Shown here piece by piece: positions 1 through 6,194 of a stretch of DNA of 9,413 nt. This DNA is from Bacteroidales bacterium (lineage in GTDB: Bacteria; Bacteroidota; Bacteroidia; Bacteroidales; VadinHA17), in contig PMEC01000217.1 in assembly GCA_003155705.1 (NCBI GenBank), forward strand, positions 1 through 9,413, given 5' to 3'. Within the stretch, counting starts at the first letter, position 1; each line of letters begins with the position of its first letter. A program made the translations under genes and the position numbers. The notes under the pieces were generated by a model. That model saw nothing but the letters and a program-made list of their open reading frames with translations. It was not told the origin of the DNA and did not search any database.

Positions 1-10
1 TTACCCGGTA

Positions 11-41
11 CAAAAATACGATTTTAATTGAAGAAACCAAA
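11..41 (-). promoter_or_regulatory. Bacteroidota-type promoter firing leftward out of the window
   Basis: On the minus strand a TTTG (41 to 38) is followed by exactly 19 bases and then TATTTTTG (18 to 11). This matches the Bacteroidota consensus of a -33 TTTG and a -7 TAnnTTTG with about 19-21 bases between them. Transcription would begin a few bases before position 1 or at about positions 3-6, so the gene it serves lies outside the window. It is divergent from the DUF4199 gene. The match is seen directly; promoter activity is inferred. Confidence 0.6.
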
Positions 42-80
42 AAGTGAATGTCATATTGAGTTGGAATGATCAATAATTCA

Positions 81-88
81 TATATTTG
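81..88 (+). promoter_or_regulatory. -7 promoter element (TATATTTG) for the DUF4199/glycosyltransferase unit
   Basis: TATATTTG fits TAnnTTTG exactly and ends 26 bases before the ATG at 115, which leaves room for a leader of about 20 bases. The -33 region is weak: candidate TTG triplets at 56-58 and 61-63 are spaced 22 and 17 bases away rather than the preferred 19-21. No Shine-Dalgarno sequence is evident, as is usual in this phylum. Confidence 0.5.
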
Positions 89-114
89 TTTTATTACCTT
101 AATATATTGTTCAG

Positions 115-675
115 ATGAAAGATTCTTACAAGATTTTTTTTAAAACAGCATTAATAAGCAGTATTATTTTTGGAACAATATTAGTATTATATGACCTTAT
201 TTTATGGATGCTGAACATTATGCCTGTTGGATTAGGAAGGATTATGCTTCTTTTTCTGATTAATATTCTAATTTACATATGCGGGGGGGTTTGGTTTACA
301 AGAAGTTACAGAAACGGAGAGCTTAATGGGTTTATCAATTATGGTCATGCCTACCTTTTTGGATTAACTCTCTTTATATTTATAACTTTAATTTTAGTTA
401 TCTATAATTTTGTTTTTAACAAATACATTGATCCTGAATATTCAAAGAGGGTTCTCGAAGCTGTTAAAAACTGGACAGAAGAGTTTCTGCGAAGTAAAAA
501 TGCATCTGAATCTCAAATTTCCGATGCTGTAGATAAAATTAAGGCAGCAGGCATACCCTCGCCTTTAAGTGCCGCGAAAAAAGTCCTTATTTTTGGTTTG
601 ATTTTCGGTGCAATTAGCTCCCTTATTTCGTCTGCATTTGCCAAGAAGGTAGAGGATCCTTTTAAAGAAAGTTAG
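115..675 (+). CDS. DUF4199 domain integral membrane protein
   Basis: This 186-residue protein resembles the DUF4199 family, whose biochemical function is unknown. Hydrophobic segments are visible at about residues 8-34, 40-62, 78-102 and 155-176, suggesting four inner-membrane helices. A charged stretch at about 103-150 contains the YIDPEYS motif just after the third helix and is probably soluble. The length is normal for the family. The ATG at 115 follows a good -7 element and starts the only sensible frame. The stop lies 12 bases before the ATG of the glycosyltransferase gene, so the two are probably cotranscribed; from memory, DUF4199 next to a family 2 glycosyltransferase recurs in Bacteroidota. 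A role alongside that enzyme, for example in polyprenyl-linked sugar handling, is only inferred from the neighbourhood. Confidence 0.85.
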   Translation: MKDSYKIFFKTALISSIIFGTILVLYDLILWMLNIMPVGLGRIMLLFLINILIYICGGVWFTRSYRNGELNGFINYGHAYLFGLTLFIFITLILVIYNFVFNKYIDPEYSKRVLEAVKNWTEEFLRSKNASESQISDAVDKIKAAGIPSPLSAAKKVLIFGLIFGAISSLISSAFAKKVEDPFKES

Positions 676-687
676 ACAATCATTCCA

Positions 688-1641
688 ATGGATCTTTCAA
701 TTGTAGTTCCGGTTTACAACGAAGAAGAGTCGCTTCCTGAGTTAACAGCCTGGATAGAAAAGGTATGCATTAATGCCAGACTTTCTTTTGAGCTGATATT
801 TATTGATGATGGCAGCAGCGATTCATCATGGAAAATTATTTCGGGTCTAAGCATTGAAAAGAGTTTTGTAAAAGGGCTAAGGTTCAGAAGAAACTATGGT
901 AAAGCCGCCGCCCTGCATACCGGCTTCCATGAAGCTTCAGGTGAAGTGGTAATAACAATGGACTCAGATCTCCAGGACAGTCCTGATGAAATCCCTGAAC
1001 TTGTCAGAATGATCAGGGAAGATGATTTTGATATTGTTTCAGGATGGAAAAAGAAGAGATATGATCCATTTATTAAAAGAGTTACAAGCAGGTTCTATAA
1101 CAGAACAGCCAGATGGTCTTCAGGGATAAAACTACATGATTTCAATTGTGGATTGAAAGCTTATAAAAATGAAGTGGTCAAAAGTATTGAAGTGTTCGGC
1201 GAGATGCACAGATACATTCCGATGCTTGCAAAAGAAGCAGGATTCCACAAAATAGGAGAAAAAATTGTCGAGCACAGGGCAAGAAAATACGGGGTTACAA
1301 AATATGGTATTGACAGGTTTATAAAAGGCTATCTTGATCTTCTCACAATCGGGTTTATCACTAGATTCGGAAAAAGTCCCATGCATCTATTCGGTTCACT
1401 CGGAACACTGATGTTTTTGATCGGATTCATAATGGCAGGTTTCCTTGGGGGAAGGAAACTCTGGTATGTTTACAATAATCAGAGGGCCCCACTTGTTACC
1501 GAAAGTCCTTTTTTTTATATCGCTCTAACGGTTATGATTATTGGAACACTGCTGTTTCTGACCGGGTTTCTGGGAGAATTGATAAATAGGAACTCATCTG
1601 AAAGGAATAATTACCTCATCAAAGACAAAATCAATATCTAA
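688..1641 (+). CDS. Family 2 glycosyltransferase, DPM1/GtrB-like, with C-terminal membrane helices
   Basis: The 317-residue protein has a GT-A catalytic domain over about residues 1-225. It opens with LSIVVPVYNEEESLPEL, has the nucleotide-binding DDGSSD at 40-45, and carries the metal-binding DSDLQD (DXD type) at 91-96. Two hydrophobic helices at about 232-256 and 277-300 anchor the C terminus in the inner membrane. This layout is typical of enzymes that move a sugar from a nucleotide donor to polyprenyl phosphate (dolichyl-phosphate mannose synthase, GtrB, ArnC group). The sugar cannot be read from the sequence. Catalysis is expected on the cytoplasmic face. It follows the DUF4199 gene by 12 bases and is probably in the same transcript. 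Its stop codon is only three bases from the stop of the convergent nucleotidyltransferase gene. The family call is firm; the substrate is unknown. Confidence 0.92.
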   Translation: MDLSIVVPVYNEEESLPELTAWIEKVCINARLSFELIFIDDGSSDSSWKIISGLSIEKSFVKGLRFRRNYGKAAALHTGFHEASGEVVITMDSDLQDSPDEIPELVRMIREDDFDIVSGWKKKRYDPFIKRVTSRFYNRTARWSSGIKLHDFNCGLKAYKNEVVKSIEVFGEMHRYIPMLAKEAGFHKIGEKIVEHRARKYGVTKYGIDRFIKGYLDLLTIGFITRFGKSPMHLFGSLGTLMFLIGFIMAGFLGGRKLWYVYNNQRAPLVTESPFFYIALTVMIIGTLLFLTGFLGELINRNSSERNNYLIKDKINI

Positions 1642-1644
1642 AAA

Positions 1645-2346
1645 TCATAAAAAGTGCCCTGGAAGTTCTTCAGAAGCTCTGATATAATCTGCAGGTATTC
1701 CTATATCAATGAAATAGGTATCTGATATAAAATAGGATATGTCATCTTTGCTGACTCGATTCTCCAGAATGTCTCTTTCAAAAGAAAACACTTTCCCGAC
1801 AAATCTTTCTTCAAGCCAGTTTTTATTTACCATATAAATGCCTCCATTGATAAGGCCATTTTTACAGAATTTCTTTTCATTGAAAGAGACAATTTTTGTA
1901 TTGTCAGTTACGACAGCCCCGTACCTTTCGAAATTGACCATCGGCTTCAAAGCAACCATTAAACCCGAATTACCCTTTTGGAACATTTTCTCCATACTTT
2001 CTAAATCCACATCAAAAAAGGTATCGCCATTCAGAATAAAATAATTATCTGAATCAATTAGTCCGGCAGCTTTGAAGATTGCCCCACCGGTTCCAAGTGG
2101 CTCTTTCTCAATTGAATAAACAATTCTAATATTTTTGTAAGATGACCCGAAAAATGATTCTATGACATCATATTTATAACCTGCGGCGAGGATGACTTTT
2201 TCAAATTTGTACTTATAAAGCTGATCAAGAATGTATGATAGGAATGGCGCATCTTTAATAAGAGCCATAGGTTTAGGAACTTCCTTCACAATGCTCTTCA
2301 GTCTGGTTCCAAAACCTCCTGCCAGGATCACTGCCTCTTTTACCAT
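1645..2346 (-). CDS. hddC: Sugar-1-phosphate nucleotidyltransferase, HddC-like (heptose-1-phosphate guanylyltransferase)
   Basis: This 233-residue protein belongs to the NTP-transferase family, which activates sugar 1-phosphates with a nucleoside triphosphate in the cytoplasm. Visible motifs are the P-loop-like signature LAGGFGTRLK (8-17), PKPM (24-27), EPLGTGGA (82-89), the metal-binding NGDTFFDVD (106-114), INGGIYM (166-172) and DIGIPADY near the C terminus (214-221). The short single-domain length without an acyltransferase tail fits HddC-type guanylyltransferases. The HddA-like kinase gene just upstream on the same strand supports a role in GDP-D-glycero-alpha-D-manno-heptose synthesis. 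The nucleotide and sugar are inferred; a mannose-1-phosphate or other hexose-1-phosphate enzyme remains possible. It is separated from the kinase by 240 bases, so it may have its own promoter. Its 3' end nearly meets the convergent glycosyltransferase gene. Confidence 0.8.
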   Translation of the reverse strand: MVKEAVILAGGFGTRLKSIVKEVPKPMALIKDAPFLSYILDQLYKYKFEKVILAAGYKYDVIESFFGSSYKNIRIVYSIEKEPLGTGGAIFKAAGLIDSDNYFILNGDTFFDVDLESMEKMFQKGNSGLMVALKPMVNFERYGAVVTDNTKIVSFNEKKFCKNGLINGGIYMVNKNWLEERFVGKVFSFERDILENRVSKDDISYFISDTYFIDIGIPADYIRASEELPGHFL

Positions 2347-2586
2347 ATCGATCTAGTGTCAAGTTAAACTTATTATGTCTTAATTATGATCATTTCGGAT
2401 TTGGCTTCGCCGAGCTCGCCTTTGGCTCGGTTCGGAATGTGGATTTCGGATTATTTTGAATTCTTATTTTGCTTGCTTTTTCTGGATTTTATTCCGCAAT
2501 CTTAAATCCGCAATCCGCAATAAAGAAATTGAATAGGTTATAATATATTCTTAGCAATAATTTGTCAAAGTACATTTTACATAACA
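2347..2586. repeat. Repeat-rich 240-base spacer with hairpin
   Basis: I see no gene here. The spacer holds a 10-base direct repeat ATTTCGGATT at 2392-2401 and 2443-2452. It also holds a hairpin with arms CCGAGC (2410-2415) and GCTCGG (2425-2430) around a 9-base loop, and three copies of CCGCAAT (2494-2500, 2508-2514, 2515-2521). This short repeated vocabulary looks like a low-complexity intergenic repeat of the kind scattered in Bacteroidota genomes. A minus-strand TAAGTTTA at 2372-2365 is one base off the -7 consensus and could help transcribe the nucleotidyltransferase gene, but it has no -33 partner. Confidence 0.55.
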
Positions 2587-3609
2587 CTAGTATGTCCAGG
2601 TCTCCAGTCCCTGTTTTGTAAACTCGTATCTTCTGGCGTGACCGCCAAATTGCTCAAGCGCTTTAATAACATTATAGCGTGTTATACCCGGACAGTAAAA
2701 GAACATAAATCCTCCCCCTCCTGCGCCACTTATCTTTCCACCTGTTGCACCTGCTTCAATCGCTGCATTATAAATTTTGTCAATCTGCTGATTGGAAATA
2801 CCATCTGCCATCTGCTTCTTATAATCCCAGGAAAGATTGAGCAGTTCTCCCATTTTATCCAGCTTCCCTTTGAGAATTACTTCCTTCATTTTTATTGCAA
2901 GTTCCTTGAGCTTATGCATTGCTTCAACAGATTTAACAGAACCGGAATTTACATTTTGCTGCTGAGTCTTAATTATTTCTGAAGAGATTCTGCTTGTCTT
3001 TGTATAGAAAAGGATCAAATTATTCGATAACTCATTTAAGACCTGGTCTTTAATTCTTAAGGGATTGACAATAACCTTCCCATTATCAAAAAATTCCATG
3101 AAGTTGACACCTCCAAAAGTAGCAGCATACTGATCCTGTTTACCCCCTTCCATTCCAAGATCGGATCTCTCTATTTCATGAGCAAGCCTTGCAAGATCAT
3201 ATTCACCCAGTGGAAGTTTAAGCCATTCAGAAAAAGCGCCCAGGACTGCGGTGACCAGAGTAGAAGAAGTTCCCATACCTGAACCTGCCGGAACGTCGAC
3301 ATAGGTCGTAAGATTGAATGAGAGCGGACTAATCTTATAATCTCTTAAAATCCTGTTATATACTCCTTTAATCAGATCAAGCTGACTGTCAATTTGAAGG
3401 TAATCTGATGATGGCAATTCAATGGTAGTATCTTTATCTATTGACCTGATTACTATCATATTATCTGTCCTGGGCTCAATAGAAGCATACGCATAGAGGC
3501 TGACAGTGGCATTAAGAACTGCACCACCATAGATATCAGAATAAGGCGAGACGTCCGTACCGCCACCGGCCAGACCAAGCCTGAGAGGAGCTTTACTTCG
3601 TATTATCAT
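2587..3609 (-). CDS. hddA: GHMP-family kinase, HddA-like (D-glycero-alpha-D-manno-heptose 7-phosphate kinase)
   Basis: The 340-residue protein has the three GHMP-kinase motifs in order. The N-terminal substrate motif is PLRLGLAGGGTD (8-19), the ATP-binding loop is PAGSGMGTSS (107-116), and the C-terminal glycine-rich motif KISGAGGGGFMFFY lies at 292-305. The opening SKAPLRLGLAGGGTDV and the length fit the heptose-7-phosphate kinase branch, which adds the 1-phosphate during GDP-heptose synthesis for outer-membrane or S-layer glycans. Fucokinase-like or other sugar kinases share this fold, so the exact substrate is inferred. The start is the only methionine before the first motif. Its first 17 bases overlap the end of the upstream family 4 glycosyltransferase gene, which suggests cotranscription and translational coupling. 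The HddC-like gene downstream supports the assignment. Confidence 0.85.
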   Translation of the reverse strand: MIIRSKAPLRLGLAGGGTDVSPYSDIYGGAVLNATVSLYAYASIEPRTDNMIVIRSIDKDTTIELPSSDYLQIDSQLDLIKGVYNRILRDYKISPLSFNLTTYVDVPAGSGMGTSSTLVTAVLGAFSEWLKLPLGEYDLARLAHEIERSDLGMEGGKQDQYAATFGGVNFMEFFDNGKVIVNPLRIKDQVLNELSNNLILFYTKTSRISSEIIKTQQQNVNSGSVKSVEAMHKLKELAIKMKEVILKGKLDKMGELLNLSWDYKKQMADGISNQQIDKIYNAAIEAGATGGKISGAGGGGFMFFYCPGITRYNVIKALEQFGGHARRYEFTKQGLETWTY

Positions 3610-4744
3610 TTTCCAAACATTTTTTATAAACCTCAGTAATAGAGTCGGTCATCCTGCTCCAGGAATATTTTTCCTTTTCTTCTCTTATCATTGTAACAAA
3701 TGTTACATTCCTGTTATTCTCAAAAAAGTCAGTTATTGAATCTGCAATCTCTTTCGGATCAGTATTTACGACATATCCGCAACGACCATGAGGGACAATT
3801 TCCTTTAATCCTCCAACATTTGTTACCAGCATAGGTTTTTCAAAGTGGTAAGCAATTTGTGTAACACCGCTTTGTGTGGCATTTCTGTAGGGTTGAACAA
3901 TAAGATCTGCAACAGAGAAAAACAGATTAACCTCATCGTCATTTATGAACCTGTCAAACAGAATGATCTCATTTTCAAGATTAAACTTTCTTATTGAATC
4001 AATATATGGAGTCGAATCTTCATAAAACTCGCCGGCAATTAGTAGTTTTAGTTTTCTGTTTCTTAATCTGGTATCTGAAAATGCTTCAATCAGGAGATCC
4101 AGTCCTTTATATGCACGAATGAATCCAAAAAACAGAATGTATCTGAAGTCGGGATCAAGTCCGAGCTTCAGTATGGCTTCATTTCTTGGTGCAGGTGGCC
4201 CAAAGTTATCGAACAGAGGATGCGGACTTTGTTTTACAGGTAAATCTTTGCAGAAAATCTGAAGGTCCTCCATCACTGATTGAGACATTGTTATTGCTCC
4301 ATCAATGCAACCTGCAAAATAACCTGTCATCGCTTTATCGCCTGGTCGTTTTTCATGAGGAATAACATTATCGAAAATGGAGATCACTTTTGTATGATTA
4401 TTGGATTTGGCAATTCTGGCAATTGTCCCAAAGCAGGGTGCCATTAAAGGAATCCAGTATTTGAAGATCAGCAGATCGGGCTTTTCTTTTTTTATTTTAT
4501 ATCCTACTGATATCCAATTAAATGGATTAATCGAATTAACTATTCTTTCGATATTCAGTCCTTCAGGTGCAGGTCCGTCAAGAAACTGAGATTTACCAGG
4601 AAACAGAAAGCCAGGATACTGAAGCTTAAATGTAATAATTGTTACAATATGTCCTTCATTAACAAACTGTCTTGCCAACCGTTCGTTATAGGCAGCCAGT
4701 CCGCCCCTGTAGGGATAGGCAGTTCCGATAATTATGATCTTCAT
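3593..4744 (-). CDS. Family 4 glycosyltransferase (GT-B fold)
   Basis: This protein transfers a sugar from an activated donor, most likely in cytoplasmic assembly of a surface glycan. I place the start at the ATG at 4744 (383 residues) because MKIIIIGTAYPYRGGLAAYNE is the normal opening of the family. The open frame runs five codons further to an ATG at 4759, but that extension lies over a promoter-like TATTTTTA (4756 to 4749). Numbered from the 4759 ATG, the N-terminal acceptor domain covers about 6-200 with the glycine loop YRGGLAAYNE near 17. The donor-binding domain follows, with FFGFIRAYKGLDLL (210-223), the acidic/QSG segment QPYRNATQSGV (289-299) and VTNVGGLKEIV (312-322). It overlaps the heptose-kinase gene by 17 bases, tying it to the same operon. 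A heptose-containing product is plausible but not shown. Confidence 0.88.
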   Translation of the reverse strand: MKIIIIGTAYPYRGGLAAYNERLARQFVNEGHIVTIITFKLQYPGFLFPGKSQFLDGPAPEGLNIERIVNSINPFNWISVGYKIKKEKPDLLIFKYWIPLMAPCFGTIARIAKSNNHTKVISIFDNVIPHEKRPGDKAMTGYFAGCIDGAITMSQSVMEDLQIFCKDLPVKQSPHPLFDNFGPPAPRNEAILKLGLDPDFRYILFFGFIRAYKGLDLLIEAFSDTRLRNRKLKLLIAGEFYEDSTPYIDSIRKFNLENEIILFDRFINDDEVNLFFSVADLIVQPYRNATQSGVTQIAYHFEKPMLVTNVGGLKEIVPHGRCGYVVNTDPKEIADSITDFFENNRNVTFVTMIREEKEKYSWSRMTDSITEVYKKCLENDNTK

Positions 4745-4760
4745 GGTGTAAAAATACAAA

Positions 4761-4840
4761 ACTCTGTGTAACTCTCCCGATAAATCGGGACAAGTTATGT
4801 ATACTCTGTGTATCTCTGTGTTATAAAAAAAGGTACACAG
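4761..4840. repeat. Intergenic CTCTGTGTA repeat with internal hairpin
   Basis: ACTCTGTGTA occurs at 4761-4770 and again at 4803-4812, with a variant CTCTGTGTTA at 4814-4823. An inverted copy of the core, TACACAG, lies at 4834-4840, so the block is bounded by CTGTGTA and its reverse complement. Inside it, TCCCGAT (4775-4781) and ATCGGGA (4784-4790) form a hairpin. The block fills most of the gap between the amidohydrolase and glycosyltransferase units. It may be a small dispersed repeat or a weak transcription boundary; no T-run directly follows the hairpin on either strand. Confidence 0.5.
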
Positions 4841-4865
4841 CGTTCTAACATGTCAGGTTTTACAT

Positions 4866-6194
4866 TTATTTTAGAGCTTTCATATTATCATATTTTGCCT
4901 GAAAGCGCCTGTAAAGCTGTTTATGTTTATTGTCGAGGTTTATGTTGCGTCCCATAATGAATGCTAATTCAACATTGTTTGTTGACATATCCAGTAGATC
5001 ACCAGTTGATACAACGATATTTGCATCTTTCCCCACTTCAATGGAACCTGTTTTATCATCTATTCCAAGTATTTTTGCACTATTCAGTGTGACTGTCTGA
5101 AGGGCCTCTTCTTTTGTAAGTCCATAGGCCACTGTTTGTCCTGCGGCAAATGGAAGGTTTGGATAAGCCTGCGAGGAATAAGTAAGACCGACCAGTATTC
5201 CTTCATTTTTAAACATTGCCGACAATTTGAACGGAAGCTTTGTATCGCTGAAATCATGTTTAGGAAGGCTGAGAGGATCAGACAGGAGAACCGGAATATT
5301 ATTCTCCTTGAGAAAATCTTTTGCGGTCCAGGCTGATTCGTCAGCTCCTGAAAGCACTATTTTCTTAACACCATATCTTTTTGCAAAAGATATCGCAGCA
5401 ATGATTCCTTTGGGTTCAGACGCACTGATAAACAGGATCTTGGTACCATTGAACAACCCTCTCATTGACTCAAGTCTGAGATTTACGTTTTCAGGTTTCT
5501 CAACTGCAACATAAGCTACTGCATCTGTAAATATCTTCTCCAGCGCTTCAACGTTTTTATCGTATGCACTTGGACCTGTAGCAGCTGGTGCAGCAATATC
5601 ACCGCCACCTCTTCTTCCGCCGAATGTTGCTTTTCTTGGCCAGCCCATCTGAATTCCATTATCAATTTTATAGGCAGCGTCTTTCCAGTTCCAAGCATCG
5701 AGCTGAACGACGCTGGATGTACCAGGAAGAAGAGTGCCAGTTGGCACAATCTGTGCAAGAAGCACACCATTTGATCGTATTACCGGAATAACATGTGAAT
5801 CAGTGTTATATGCAACAATTGAACGGACATTTGGATTTAGATCGCCAATCTCCCTGTCATCAGTTGCAACCTCAACACCGCCGCCGATCTCAATCAATCC
5901 CAGGCTTGTATTTGGCAATATTAAACCGGGATAAATTTGTTTACCGGTCACATCAATTACCTCATAACCTGTTTTATCAATTTTAATATCGGATGTTTTG
6001 CCAACTGAAGTGATTTTTCCGCCTGTAAAAACCACAGTACCGTTTTCTATGACTTCACCTGTACCGGTATGTATCGTTCCACCAACCAGCATAACAGGTT
6101 TTTTCTGTGCCGGAGCAACGACCGGGCTTTGTGCTGTCACCCGCAATAAGCAGGCTAGAATCAGCAGTACTGAAATAATTATCTTGTTTCTCAT
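4866..6194 (-). CDS. Exported amidohydrolase-superfamily protein lacking the HxH metal motif
   Basis: The 442-residue protein has a signal peptide over about residues 1-21 (MRNK, hydrophobic core, VTAQ) and should be periplasmic or surface exposed. The composite amidohydrolase fold is shown by the N-terminal beta segment MLVGGTIHTGTGEVIENG (35-52), by YPGLILPNTSLG (88-99), and by the C-terminal block LTKEEALQTVTLNSAKILG with GSIEVGKDANIVV (359-395), typical of imidazolonepropionase-like proteins. The usual DxHxH after PGLI is replaced by L93-P-N95-T-S97, and the late NSD aspartate region reads LTYSSQA (337-343). Most metal ligands therefore seem lost, and it may be non-catalytic. A low-complexity GGRRGGGDIAAPAA segment (192-205) interrupts the barrel. 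It overlaps the upstream 993-residue gene by ATGA, so the two are probably translationally coupled. The family call is strong; the function is unknown. Confidence 0.87.
   Translation of the reverse strand: MRNKIIISVLLILACLLRVTAQSPVVAPAQKKPVMLVGGTIHTGTGEVIENGTVVFTGGKITSVGKTSDIKIDKTGYEVIDVTGKQIYPGLILPNTSLGLIEIGGGVEVATDDREIGDLNPNVRSIVAYNTDSHVIPVIRSNGVLLAQIVPTGTLLPGTSSVVQLDAWNWKDAAYKIDNGIQMGWPRKATFGGRRGGGDIAAPAATGPSAYDKNVEALEKIFTDAVAYVAVEKPENVNLRLESMRGLFNGTKILFISASEPKGIIAAISFAKRYGVKKIVLSGADESAWTAKDFLKENNIPVLLSDPLSLPKHDFSDTKLPFKLSAMFKNEGILVGLTYSSQAYPNLPFAAGQTVAYGLTKEEALQTVTLNSAKILGIDDKTGSIEVGKDANIVVSTGDLLDMSTNNVELAFIMGRNINLDNKHKQLYRRFQAKYDNMKALK

Noticed and set aside
1..54. 17-residue minus-strand frame ending at position 1
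   Set aside because: It overlies the promoter elements at 11-41 and is too short to support; chance is the simpler explanation.
2410..2430. CCGAGC/GCTCGG hairpin as a terminator of the kinase gene
   Set aside because: The loop is long, there is no adjacent T-run in the minus direction, and it sits among other repeats, so I describe it as part of the repeat spacer.
4745..4759. Five extra N-terminal codons on the family 4 glycosyltransferase
   Set aside because: The added MYFYT is not part of the family's normal start, and the bases overlap a promoter-like element.
4775..4790. TCCCGAT/ATCGGGA hairpin as an intrinsic terminator
   Set aside because: No run of T directly follows it on either strand; the T-rich stretch on the minus strand begins about 15 bases later.
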